Shown here: piece by piece, positions 25,850 through 33,748 of the stretch
Layout of the letters: the number at the start of each line of letters is the position of its first letter
Numbering within the stretch: position 1 is the stretch's first letter
Assembly: GCA_964369965.1 (NCBI GenBank)
Contig: CAYJGF010000011.1
Location: 18,585-82,584 of the forward strand
Source: CAYJBH01 sp964369965
Lineage (GTDB): Bacteria; Bacillota; Clostridia; Oscillospirales; Ruminococcaceae
Direction: 5' to 3'
Length of the DNA: 64,000 bases
Position numbers and translations under genes: made by a program
The notes under the pieces: generated by a model
What the model saw: the letters and a program-made list of their open reading frames with translations, nothing else
What the model was told of the DNA's origin: nothing
Database searches by the model: none

Positions 25850-26545
25850 CTATGATTTCCCCTGTTTTTTGCGTTTGGGCGGGTCCATTTTGTCCGCCTC
25901 GGCATATAGAAAATCAAGGGCATCGGACACAGTTCCTATGCTGTCTATAATCCCCTCGGCTACTGCCTCGGCACCGCCCAGCACCGTGCCGACGTCCATG
26001 ACCAGCTCCTCGGTGTTGGACATAAGTTCATTAAACCGCTTTTGTGATATGCCGGAGTGGCGAGCGACAAAGCCGGTTATCCTATCCTGAATTTCCTTTA
26101 AATATTGCATACTCTGTGGCACGGCGAGCATGGTGCCGGAGTGGCGCACCGGATGCACCGTCATGGTAGCGGTCGGGACAATAAAGCTCCTTTTGCCCGA
26201 TACAGCGAGCGGTATCCCGATGGAGTGACCGCCGCCGAGGACAAGCGTCGCGGACGGCTTTCGCACCCCTGCTATAAGCTCGGCAAGTGCAAGCCCTGCT
26301 TCCACATCGCCCCCCACCGTATTGATTATGACCAGCAGACCGTCAATCTCCGGGTCCTCCTCAATGCTCACAATCTGCGGTATGACATGTTCGTATCCGG
26401 TGGTCTTTTGTTGTTGGGGTGCAAGGATATGCCCCTCTATCTGCCCGATTACGCTTAGGCAGTGTATTGCCCTGCGCCCCTTTGTCTTGAGCACCGAACC
26501 GTTCTTGATATCTTCATTAAAATCCTCACAATCATTTTTATTCAT
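25850..26545 (-). CDS. tepA: TepA-type ClpP-class serine protease
   Basis: 231 residues of the ClpP/crotonase fold, TepA (YmfB) branch. IEEDPEIDGLLVIINTVGGDVEAGLALAELI and GGGHSIGIPLAV (nucleophile Ser108), then TVHPVRHSG (His131), are the family signatures. TepA proteins are cytosolic ClpP relatives, first described as translocation-enhancing in Bacillus and needed for normal spore or export functions; they do not need a Clp ATPase gene beside them. In Bacilli tepA lies near ftsK/spoIIIE, which is not seen here. It is divergent from hflK-hflC, a membrane-proteolysis modulator pair, which could be a functional link. Confidence 0.85.
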   Translation of the reverse strand: MNKNDCEDFNEDIKNGSVLKTKGRRAIHCLSVIGQIEGHILAPQQQKTTGYEHVIPQIVSIEEDPEIDGLLVIINTVGGDVEAGLALAELIAGVRKPSATLVLGGGHSIGIPLAVSGKRSFIVPTATMTVHPVRHSGTMLAVPQSMQYLKEIQDRITGFVARHSGISQKRFNELMSNTEELVMDVGTVLGGAEAVAEGIIDSIGTVSDALDFLYAEADKMDPPKRKKQGKS

Positions 26546-26577
26546 AACATAAATTCCTCACATTGTTTTAGTAATAT

Positions 26578-26609
26578 TATGGTGTATAAAGACAATTTTA
26601 TACACCATA
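26578..26609. promoter_or_regulatory. perfect 13-bp palindrome between tepA and hflK
   Basis: TATGGTGTATAAA (26578-26590), loop GACAAT, TTTATACACCATA (26597-26609). It ends 5 bases before the -35 box of the hflK promoter and lies in the tepA leader, so it could be a shared operator or a bidirectional attenuator. Confidence 0.5.
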
Positions 26610-26614
26610 CATAT

Positions 26615-26643
26615 TTGACTAACTGTTTTATATGTGATAAAAT
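26615..26643 (+). promoter_or_regulatory. hflK-hflC promoter
   Basis: TTGACT (26615-26620), 17-base spacer, TAAAAT (26638-26643) with an extended TGA. The start codon is 35 bases downstream, after AGGAAAGGT. Confidence 0.6.
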
Positions 26644-26677
26644 TTATAGAATCGTTAATAACTTAGGAAAGGTAAAG

Positions 26678-27724
26678 ATGGACTTCAAAGACATGAAACC
26701 CACCGACGGCACCAAATTTATAAAAGGGGTTGCCGGCAAGCTCGGTATTGTGATAGCCATAATCGTTGTGGTGATTATCGGGCTGAACTCGTTTTACATA
26801 ATTAACGAGCAGGAGAACGCGGTTGTCGTAACGCTCGGCACGCCGGAGGCGGTCACCACCAGCGGACTGCATTTTAAAATCCCGTTTGTACAGCAGGTGC
26901 ACATCGTCGACATGACCATCAACAGCTTTGCTATCGGGTATGACCTCGTGACAGGGGAGTCGTTGCCGGAGGAGAGCTTGATGATAACCTCCGACTTCAA
27001 CTTCGTCAACGTCGACTTCTTCGCGGAGTACCGCGTCACCGACCCGGTGCAGTATATCTATGCCAGCGAGCAACCGGAGTTTATACTTAAAAATATGGTG
27101 CAGAGCTTTATCCGTGACACCATCGGATTGTATCCGGTGGACGATGTGATTACCACCGGTAAAAATCAGATACAGTCGGAAATAAAGGACAAGATTATAG
27201 CGCGTTTAGAGCAGGATAACATTGGTCTGCAACTGGTCAACATCACCATTCAGGATGCAGAGCCACCCACCGCCGAGGTTATAGACGCATTTAAAGCGGT
27301 CGAGACGGCTAAACAGGAGGCGGACACCATCGTCAACACCGCAAACAAATACCGCTCGGAGCAAATCCCTGCCGCCGAGGCGGAGGCAGACCGCGTTTTA
27401 CAGAGTGCACAGGGTCAGATGGAGGCGAGAATTAACGAGGCGAACGGTCAGCTCGCACGATATGAGTCGCTGTATGCGGAGTATGCGCGTTTCCCACTCA
27501 TTACAAAGGAGCGTATGTACTATGAGGCGATGGAGAGCATCCTGCCCGGTCTGCGCGTGATTATTCAGGACGGCTCCGGCAACACACTCAACATCTTCGA
27601 TCAGGGCGGCATCGATGCAACACAGTATGCCGAGGATGAGGACGAGTATGAACCAACCCCGACACTCCCGACCCCCGAGCCGGAGGAGTATGTTGCACAG
27701 GGGTTTGAAGAAGAACAACGCTAA
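26678..27724 (+). CDS. hflK: HflK-like SPFH/band-7 membrane protein
   Basis: 348 residues: a short cytoplasmic start, one membrane anchor (about residues 23-45), a band-7 domain (NEQENAVVVTLGTPEAVTTSGLHFKIPF) and a long coiled-coil (VETAKQEADTIVNTANKYRSEQIPAAEAEADRVL), ending in a Pro/Glu-rich tail. HflK and HflC form a cage round the FtsH protease in bacteria. The open frame is longer, but ATG 26678 has AGGAAAGGT in front and aligns with the family; the upstream 72 codons lie in the promoter. hflC follows after 17 bases. No ftsH in the window. Confidence 0.87.
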   Translation: MDFKDMKPTDGTKFIKGVAGKLGIVIAIIVVVIIGLNSFYIINEQENAVVVTLGTPEAVTTSGLHFKIPFVQQVHIVDMTINSFAIGYDLVTGESLPEESLMITSDFNFVNVDFFAEYRVTDPVQYIYASEQPEFILKNMVQSFIRDTIGLYPVDDVITTGKNQIQSEIKDKIIARLEQDNIGLQLVNITIQDAEPPTAEVIDAFKAVETAKQEADTIVNTANKYRSEQIPAAEAEADRVLQSAQGQMEARINEANGQLARYESLYAEYARFPLITKERMYYEAMESILPGLRVIIQDGSGNTLNIFDQGGIDATQYAEDEDEYEPTPTLPTPEPEEYVAQGFEEEQR

Positions 27725-27741
27725 ATATGAGGGAATGAAAA

Positions 27742-28620
27742 ATGGCTAAACATAAAACAAAGATAACGGTTATCGCCGTTTTGGTGGTAGCGATATTGGT
27801 TATATTAAACTGCCTTGTCATCACCAACGAGGGTGAATATACCGTCGTGCGCCAGTTTGGTGAGGTGGTCGAGATATATGAAAATCCGGGGGTCGGCTTT
27901 AAAATCCCGATAATCCAGACAACCAGCACACTGCCGAACAAAATCATGCTCTACGACCTGCCCATATCCGACGTCATCACCGAGGATAAAAAGACGATGG
28001 TCGCCGACAGCTTTGTCATGTGGCAGATTGTGGATCCACGCGCATTTATTCAGACGCTCAACGGCTCGGTATCAAACGCCGAGAGTCGTATTTCCAGCAG
28101 CGTCTACAACAGCCTTAAAAACACCATCAGCTCCATGCCGCAAAACGATGTTATCAGCGGACGGGACGGCGAACTTGCAGCGGAGATACTGCTCGGCGTC
28201 GGTGACAGCATGGGGGAATACGGTATCGAGATAACCGCAGTGGAGACAAAACGTCTTGACCTGCCGGACGACAATAAGGCCGCCGTCTATCAGCGTATGA
28301 TTTCGGAGCGCAACAACATCGCCGCCGGCTATACAGCCGAGGGCGAGAGTGAGGCGCAGATGATCCGCTCCAATACCGACCGCGAGGTGCAGATTATGAT
28401 AAGCAGTGCCGAGGCCGAGGCACAGGCAATCATCGCCGAGGGTGAGGCGGAGTATATGAACATAATGTCCAACCTCTATAACGACCCTGCCATGGCGGAG
28501 TTTTATACCTTCCTGCGCTCACTCGACGCGGCAAAGGCGAGCCTTGCAGGTCGTGACGATAACGTGCTGTTCTTAGGCCCTGAGTCGCCACTCACCGAGA
28601 TTTTTTATACACAGGAATAG
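27742..28620 (+). CDS. hflC: HflC-like SPFH/band-7 membrane protein
   Basis: 292 residues with an N-terminal membrane segment (about 8-27), band-7 domain (NEGEYTVVRQFGEVVEIYENPGVGFKIPI) and a coiled-coil (SNTDREVQIMISSAEAEAQAIIAEGEAEYMNIM). The C-terminal FLRSLDAAKASLAGRDDNVLFLGPESPL matches HflC ends. Partner of HflK, in the same operon. It ends at a strong GC hairpin, then convergent with the ABC exporter operon. Confidence 0.88.
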   Translation: MAKHKTKITVIAVLVVAILVILNCLVITNEGEYTVVRQFGEVVEIYENPGVGFKIPIIQTTSTLPNKIMLYDLPISDVITEDKKTMVADSFVMWQIVDPRAFIQTLNGSVSNAESRISSSVYNSLKNTISSMPQNDVISGRDGELAAEILLGVGDSMGEYGIEITAVETKRLDLPDDNKAAVYQRMISERNNIAAGYTAEGESEAQMIRSNTDREVQIMISSAEAEAQAIIAEGEAEYMNIMSNLYNDPAMAEFYTFLRSLDAAKASLAGRDDNVLFLGPESPLTEIFYTQE

Positions 28621-28658
28621 TGGTCGCCCGACCGGTTTGCACGGATAATCGCAAAAAC

Positions 28659-28680
28659 GGGAGGGCGTGGAAACCCTCCC
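28659..28680. terminator. bidirectional hairpin between hflC and an ABC permease
   Basis: GGGAGGG (28659-28665) and CCCTCCC (28674-28680) between convergent genes. No long T-run, so termination strength is uncertain. Confidence 0.4.
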
Positions 28681-28686
28681 CCTACA

Positions 28687-29424
28687 TTATTGCCGCAATT
28701 CGGCGCGCCTTATCAACAGCCATGCGGCGGTGCTGTTAATCAGCGTGATAACTAAAAAGGTCAATATCGGGTTTAATAGGTTTACACCATTGTCGATAAA
28801 TCCCATCAGACCTATTAAAAACTCACCGATTTCCACCAGTGTCTCACCCTGCAAATTCCGTGCCATCACGGTGACGAAGGCGATAATCCCTACAATACAC
28901 AGCGCGAGGATAATGCCCACCTTGCGCTTATCAAAACGATAAAACAGAATGGTCATCGCATAGAAAAAGGTCGCGATGCATAGCGATGTTACTATCATTA
29001 GCACCATTTCGGTGAAAAGGTTGAGACTGCCCCCATACATGTAGTGAAAGGTGCTGGTAAACCCGAGTATGCCCTGCTCTGACAGGCTTAAAAGTAACAG
29101 GTTGACCGCCGACATGGTCACCGAGACGGTTATAAAGAAAAGCAGCTGTGAGGTGAATATCTCCCGTCGGGTGAAACAGTTCTGCATTAAAAACTTGAAA
29201 TCCTCCAAAAACCCGAGCGAGCCGGTGATACCTAAGAATATTAGGGTGGAAAAGATTATCTCAAACCCCATCACTGCCTCACTCTGTCGCTCGCCGTCAT
29301 AGACCGCAATGGTAAAGCCGGTGTCCACCAGTGTCGTAATGGCTATCATAACCAAATAAAATATACCTATGGCAAATCCTATGGTGGTCATCTCATATCT
29401 TGCTATCTTTATATATTTATTCAT
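28687..29424 (-). CDS. ABC transporter permease (YtrC/D-like)
   Basis: 245 residues with six membrane segments in the ABC-2 arrangement and no long soluble loop (start MNKYIKIARYEM). It overlaps the ATPase gene upstream by 8 bases. With the ATPase and the GntR/YtrA regulator it forms the classical Firmicutes YtrA-type operon, often linked to cell-wall-active compounds or acetoin; the substrate here is unknown. Confidence 0.75.
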   Translation of the reverse strand: MNKYIKIARYEMTTIGFAIGIFYLVMIAITTLVDTGFTIAVYDGERQSEAVMGFEIIFSTLIFLGITGSLGFLEDFKFLMQNCFTRREIFTSQLLFFITVSVTMSAVNLLLLSLSEQGILGFTSTFHYMYGGSLNLFTEMVLMIVTSLCIATFFYAMTILFYRFDKRKVGIILALCIVGIIAFVTVMARNLQGETLVEIGEFLIGLMGFIDNGVNLLNPILTFLVITLINSTAAWLLIRRAELRQ

Positions 29425-30286
29425 TGTCGTTGCCTCCCGTGAGTTTTACGAATATTTTTTGTAGGTTGAGGGTGGAAAAGGTGAGGTTTTGCGGGGCGTC
29501 GCTCGGCAGGCTCTCACCCATGATATAGGCTATCTTCATGCCGCTTATACTCTCACAGTCGATGACGTTTTTCCCTGCGATAAACTCGTCGACCGCCTTT
29601 GGTGTGCCGGCGACACTGTAGCCGTTTTGAGTTATATTCTCCACACTGTCAAAGAGCAGGACTTTGCCCTTGTCCACTATTACAACTTCCTCCACTATCG
29701 ACTGCACCTCCTCGATAAGGTGGGTGGCGAGGATTATCGTCCGCTCCCCCTCGCCGTAGCACTCCATCAACAGGCGGTAGAACAGGTCGCGATGGTATGC
29801 GTCCAGCCCGACCACCGGCTCGTCGAAAATCAGGTAGGGCAGGTCTTGGCAGAGCGTTATTATCAACTTTAATATATTTTTATAGCCGGTGGATAGTGCC
29901 GAGAACTTTTTGCCGCTGTCTATGCCGAAATCATCGCAGTATTTTAACGCCTTTTGCATGTCAAAGTCGGGATAAAAATCGGCGGTGGTGCGAAGTATCT
30001 TTTTCACCTTAAGGTTGCCGTAGAAATGCTCCTCCGTCATAAAAAACAGATAATCACGCAGACGCGGATTTTCGGCGGTTGGCTCACCGTTTATTTTCAC
30101 CATGCCGTTATCGGCAAATGCCCGATTGGTGATAACCTTTAAAAGGGTGCTCTTACCGGCACCGTTGCGACCGAGCAGACCGTAAATTTTGCCGTGTTTA
30201 AAGGTGATATCAACATTATCCAGCGCCGTGGTTTTGCCGTAAACTTTGCTCACGCCATCAACTCTGATGTTATTTTGTGTGTTCAT
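29417..30286 (-). CDS. ABC transporter ATP-binding protein of the YtrA-type operon
   Basis: 289 residues: Walker A GRNGAGKSTL, signature LSTGYKNILKLI (LSxGY in place of LSGGQ), Walker B LIFDEPVVGLDAYHRD and switch His ATHLIEE. The degenerate signature is common in this subfamily. ATG 30286 with GGGAG nine bases before is preferred to the TTG at 30304; it overlaps the end of the GntR gene by 17 bases and the permease start by 8, so the three genes are coupled. Confidence 0.88.
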   Translation of the reverse strand: MNTQNNIRVDGVSKVYGKTTALDNVDITFKHGKIYGLLGRNGAGKSTLLKVITNRAFADNGMVKINGEPTAENPRLRDYLFFMTEEHFYGNLKVKKILRTTADFYPDFDMQKALKYCDDFGIDSGKKFSALSTGYKNILKLIITLCQDLPYLIFDEPVVGLDAYHRDLFYRLLMECYGEGERTIILATHLIEEVQSIVEEVVIVDKGKVLLFDSVENITQNGYSVAGTPKAVDEFIAGKNVIDCESISGMKIAYIMGESLPSDAPQNLTFSTLNLQKIFVKLTGGNDNE

Positions 30287-30650
30287 CGCCGTACTCCCTT
30301 TCAATCATAATTTTCAGCTCGTCTTTATCTATCCCGAGGGATTTTGCCTCGTTCACCACCCGAGCTATAAAGTCCTCACAAAAGCGGTCTAAGCGCTTTG
30401 CACGTATATTGCCCAAGGCTCCCTCGCATACATACATGCCAAGCCCCCGTTTTTTGTAGATAATCCTCTCACCCACCAGTATTGTCATACCTTTGAGCAC
30501 CGTTTGTGGGTTTATACCGAGCAGTGCCGACAGCTCGTTGGTGGACGGTATGCGATCACCCTCCCGATAAATCCCCACAAATATTGCCTCCTCTATCTGC
30601 TTTGCAATCTGCAAAAAAATAGGTTCGGCGGAACTTGTGTCTATGTTCAA
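30270..30650 (-). CDS. GntR-family repressor, YtrA subfamily
   Basis: 126 residues: a winged helix (PIFLQIAKQIEEAIFVGIYREGDRIPSTNELSALLGINPQTVLKGM) and a short helical dimerisation tail, the YtrA pattern without a ligand domain. It should repress its own operon through the operator at 30682-30699. TTG 30650, with GGGG 7 bases upstream, is the start. First gene of the regulator-ATPase-permease operon. Confidence 0.87.
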   Translation of the reverse strand: MNIDTSSAEPIFLQIAKQIEEAIFVGIYREGDRIPSTNELSALLGINPQTVLKGMTILVGERIIYKKRGLGMYVCEGALGNIRAKRLDRFCEDFIARVVNEAKSLGIDKDELKIMIEREYGDEHTK

Positions 30651-30681
30651 TATTATACCCCATCTGATTGTTATACGGTTA

Positions 30682-30699
30682 GTTAGTTGACCAACTAAC
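30682..30699. promoter_or_regulatory. operator for the YtrA-type GntR regulator
   Basis: Perfect inverted repeat GTTAGTTG-AC-CAACTAAC just downstream of the operon's -10 box (about +8 to +25), a position where a bound repressor blocks transcription. Size and symmetry match GntR/YtrA operators. Confidence 0.6.
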
Positions 30700-30713
30700 C
30701 ATCTTACAGCTAT

Positions 30714-30742
30714 ATAATATCACACAAAATTATTTTTGTCAA
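30714..30742 (-). promoter_or_regulatory. promoter of the GntR-ABC operon
   Basis: TTGACA (minus strand, 30737-30742), 17-base spacer, TATTAT (30714-30719). A nearly consensus sigma-A promoter directly upstream of the operator. Confidence 0.65.
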
Positions 30743-30784
30743 GTGTTTTTTTGCTATACCGCCGTTATCTGACAAATAAACTCC

Positions 30785-30813
30785 TTGCAAAATATACCTT
30801 ATTGCTGTATAAT
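30785..30813 (+). promoter_or_regulatory. promoter of rpe
   Basis: TTGCAA (30785-30790), 17-base spacer, TATAAT (30808-30813). The rpe ATG is 27 bases downstream, after ATGAGGACATT. Confidence 0.65.
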
Positions 30814-30839
30814 ATACTATATAATCAAATGAGGACATT

Positions 30840-31487
30840 ATGATATACATATCCCCATCTATTCTCGCCGCGGACTTTACAAAACTCGGTGTAGAATGTG
30901 AACATATGATAAAATCCGGCGCCGATATGCTCCATATTGATGTTATGGACGGGGTTTTTGTCCCGAATATTTCGGTTGGAGTGCCTGTTTTAGCCTCACT
31001 TTCAAAAAACATTGACACGGTATATGACGTGCACCTCATGCTGATAAAGCCACACGAGTATATTGCCGCCTTTGCCGCCGCCGGTGCCGACATGATTACC
31101 TTTCACCTTGAGTCCGAGAGTGATCCGGTCGAGACCATCGAGCTGATACACTCGCTCGGCATGAAAGCAGGCATGTCGGTGCGCCCCTCCACCCCGATAG
31201 AACTTGTTTTCCCCTATATTGCCCAGCTGGAGTTGGTGCTGATTATGTCGGTCGAGCCGGGGTACGGCGGACAGACTTTTTTGCCGGACTCCCCCTCTCG
31301 CATAACCACCTTGCACGACTATGCACGGGAGCATAAGCCGGGCCTGTTTATCTCGGTGGACGGCGGTATCAACGGTGAAACGTACAGCACATGTCTTGAC
31401 GCCGGTGCCGATATCCTTGTCGCAGGGAGTTATTTGTTTGGCGAACCGGACTCGGCAGGGCAAAAAATAATAAAGATGAAAGGTTGA
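30840..31487 (+). CDS. rpe: ribulose-phosphate 3-epimerase
   Basis: Interconverts ribulose-5-phosphate and xylulose-5-phosphate in the pentose phosphate pathway. 215 residues of TIM barrel: ISPSILAADF at the start, LHIDVMDGVFVPN, DVHLMLIKP, MSVEPGYGGQTF and SVDGGIN, which hold the catalytic Asp pair, the metal-binding His and the phosphate loop. Shorter linker before the C-terminal phosphate-binding AGSYLFG. The Rnf-like genes follow after 14 bases; co-transcription is likely but functional coupling is not obvious. Confidence 0.93.
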   Translation: MIYISPSILAADFTKLGVECEHMIKSGADMLHIDVMDGVFVPNISVGVPVLASLSKNIDTVYDVHLMLIKPHEYIAAFAAAGADMITFHLESESDPVETIELIHSLGMKAGMSVRPSTPIELVFPYIAQLELVLIMSVEPGYGGQTFLPDSPSRITTLHDYAREHKPGLFISVDGGINGETYSTCLDAGADILVAGSYLFGEPDSAGQKIIKMKG

Positions 31488-31501
31488 AACTCGTTTTTTA
31501 G

Positions 31502-32494
31502 ATGGAAAATTACATACCCAACGAGAGAATAAAGAAAAAGATAAGCGACTATTTTCATGGTGATGTGGAGCGATTTATCTGCCTTGCGGTTTTGATTGCA
31601 ACCGCTTTTTTTCTGTACGGTGTTCGTGTGCTTACACTTGCGGCGACGGCTATCGTCTGCGCCCTCATAAGTGACTTTTTGGTGCGCATCTTTCGCAGTA
31701 ACGCATATGTCGAGCGTGACATAAGCAGCTATATAATCGCTTTGACCCTTATCCTTATGTTCCCTGCTTCGGTCGGGTACAACGTGGTCATAACCTCGAC
31801 ATTTGCCGCGATACTGATAGGCAAATATGCGTTTGGCGGTCTACATCACTATCCATTCAACCCTGCCGCGGTGGGGTTTACCATTGCGGTGGCAAACTGG
31901 CCGGGGCAGATGTTTTACTATCCTATGCCGTTTCGAGATTTGCCAGTCCTGCCGGACGGGACACTCACCCTTGTGTCCGCTAATTCCGCTACTCTTAAAA
32001 ACGGCGGTCTGCCTGCCACCTCGATTTTAGACACACTCACAGGCAACTTTGCAGGTCCGATGGGTGCGACGTTTATAATAATCATCATCGCGAGTGGGAT
32101 TTTACTCGGATTTCGCCGTCGCATCTCTATTTCTATCGTTTTGACCTTTCTTTTCACCTTTTCGGCACTCAACCTTTTATTCCCGCGTGTGAGTGATGTC
32201 AACCTGTTGCAACTGTTGCGATACGAGCTGACCTCCGGCATGTTGCTCTTTGCCTGCGTTTTCATCATATCCGACCTGGTGGTCGCGCCGAAACGCCTGC
32301 CTGCAAGGTTGATTTTTGGTGTGGTGCTCGCCGTGGTGGTAGTGCTTTTCAACAACTTCGGTGCTTTTGAGATAGGCATATGTTTCTCGGTGATAATAAC
32401 CGGTGCACTTTCCGGATTTTTTGACAAGATATCGAACATAAGACTGGTGCGGCGATGGTTCAAACGCAGAAAGGAGCTGACCGATGGCGAGTAA
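31502..32494 (+). CDS. rnfD: RnfD-like membrane subunit
   Basis: 330 residues with about ten membrane segments. The motif GGLHHYPFNPAAVGF (residues 112-126) is the GG-x-NPFNPA signature of RnfD/NqrB, and GNFAGPMGAT (181-190) matches their GN-x-PGS-x-GET. In RnfD an FMN is attached to Thr of S(G)AT in the preceding loop; here NSATLKNGG (161-169) could serve but the TPL part is lost. The gene overlaps rnfE by 11 bases. rnfC and rnfG, normally flanking rnfD, are missing. Confidence 0.8.
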   Translation: MENYIPNERIKKKISDYFHGDVERFICLAVLIATAFFLYGVRVLTLAATAIVCALISDFLVRIFRSNAYVERDISSYIIALTLILMFPASVGYNVVITSTFAAILIGKYAFGGLHHYPFNPAAVGFTIAVANWPGQMFYYPMPFRDLPVLPDGTLTLVSANSATLKNGGLPATSILDTLTGNFAGPMGATFIIIIIASGILLGFRRRISISIVLTFLFTFSALNLLFPRVSDVNLLQLLRYELTSGMLLFACVFIISDLVVAPKRLPARLIFGVVLAVVVVLFNNFGAFEIGICFSVIITGALSGFFDKISNIRLVRRWFKRRKELTDGE

Positions 32495-33137
32495 CTTTTT
32501 TGTGCGCACCTACAACAACCGCCAAGACATAATTAATAACGAGCGCATTTTTATCAACAATCCGGTCATATTCAAAGGGCTCGGTCTTGCCCCTGTAATT
32601 GTTGCCGGTCGCACCTTTGACGATGCGGTTGTGATTGCGCTCGCGGTTTTTATTTTATTGGTGCTCACGAGGGTGAGTGCGGCGGTGTTGAATGTCGTTA
32701 TAAAGACGAAATTTCGCGCCTTGCTTTATGTATTGAGTGCCGGTGTGAGCTATATTTTTATGTTTTTCGTGTTGACACGTCTTTTCGGTATTGCGGAGTT
32801 GTTGCATTTTCACCTCTATATCCCTGTCCTGGTCATGGACCCGATCATAATAAAAAGATATGAGCGAAAAACGCGCGAACCTATACCCAAATCCATTACA
32901 AAAGGCATAAAAACGGCACTCGGTTTTGCCCTCACTATAATAGTTATCGGCACTATTCGTGAATTCTTGGCTTTTGGAACGGTGAACGAGGTTGTCCTTA
33001 TTTCGACACCGATATTCCCTCTTGCACGACTGGTTAGCGGTGGATTTATCGTGACAGGAATTGTCGCGGCACTGTGGAAATATATCGTTGTCCTTTTCTG
33101 GAAAATAATTATAAGGGGGACAAAACACAGCGTATGA
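32484..33137 (+). CDS. rnfE: RnfE-like membrane subunit lacking both Fe-S cysteines
   Basis: 217 residues, six membrane segments. It aligns with RsxE/RnfE through FINNPVIFKGLGLAP, LYIPVLVMDPIIIKR, IGTIREFLAFG and LVSGGFIVTGIVAAL. The cluster cysteine of the first motif (LLGLCP) is Ala36 here, and the TNC of the second (IPLIVTNCIILGR) reads MDP, with Pro120 for Cys. The C-terminal half is well conserved, so this is not random decay. Overlaps rnfD by 11 bases and rnfA by 4. Confidence 0.75.
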   Translation: MASNFFVRTYNNRQDIINNERIFINNPVIFKGLGLAPVIVAGRTFDDAVVIALAVFILLVLTRVSAAVLNVVIKTKFRALLYVLSAGVSYIFMFFVLTRLFGIAELLHFHLYIPVLVMDPIIIKRYERKTREPIPKSITKGIKTALGFALTIIVIGTIREFLAFGTVNEVVLISTPIFPLARLVSGGFIVTGIVAALWKYIVVLFWKIIIRGTKHSV

Positions 33138-33748
33138 TAGAATATATAGCCGGCTCTTTTGCCACATTTTTTAACTTTGCCATGATAGCAATTATAATTG
33201 AGAACGTCGTGTTTGCGCGCTCGCTCGGCATATCTCGGCTTTTAAAACTTGTGGACGACAACGGTGTTGACACCATCATCTTTTGCATACTTTTAACAAT
33301 GATGCAACTTTTGACCGCCCCCGTTGCATATTTTGCGCAGGATTATCTATTCCTGCTCGGTGATCTGCGCTATTATATAAGACCACTGTTCTATATTGTG
33401 GTCAGTTGTGCTGTATTTGCGCTTATTATGGTAGCTGTGCACTTTTTAATTAAGGGCAAAACTCAAAAGTTAATAAAGGATATACTGCCGATGTCGGCGT
33501 TTAACTGTAGTGTATTCGGCACCATGTACCTCTGTGGGACGTCGTTCGAGACAATTGTGCAGGCGATGGGCTATGCTGTCGGTGCCTCGGCAGGCTATCT
33601 ACTCGCAACCTTGATAGTGACCGAGGGGCAACACCTTATCTTTAAAAAAGAGGTGCCGAACATACTGCGAGGTCTACCTATAATGTTGATATACCTCGGT
33701 ATATTGGCACTGGCGATATATGGATTTTCGGGGCATAGCATTATATAG
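33134..33748 (+). CDS. rnfA: RnfA-like membrane subunit with one of two cluster cysteines
   Basis: 204 residues, six membrane segments, aligned with RsxA/RnfA along the whole length: IIENVVFARSLGIS (family NNFVL...FLGLCP, so Ser34 replaces Cys), ILPMSAFNCSVFG (family LPLITTNCAVLG, Cys125 kept) and ILRGLPIMLIYLGILALAIYGFSG. The longest frame starts at 33074 but ATG 33134 overlaps the rnfE stop (ATGA) and fits the family. Last gene of the set; rnfB, which normally follows rnfA, is absent and the next gene is on the opposite strand. Confidence 0.78.
   Translation: MIEYIAGSFATFFNFAMIAIIIENVVFARSLGISRLLKLVDDNGVDTIIFCILLTMMQLLTAPVAYFAQDYLFLLGDLRYYIRPLFYIVVSCAVFALIMVAVHFLIKGKTQKLIKDILPMSAFNCSVFGTMYLCGTSFETIVQAMGYAVGASAGYLLATLIVTEGQHLIFKKEVPNILRGLPIMLIYLGILALAIYGFSGHSII

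Noticed and set aside
26462..26677. N-terminal extension of hflK
   Set aside because: The extra 72 codons cross the promoter and the palindrome and have no similarity to the family.
31918..32463. 181-codon minus-strand frame opposite rnfD
   Set aside because: Antisense shadow; the sense protein is conserved and membrane-spanning.
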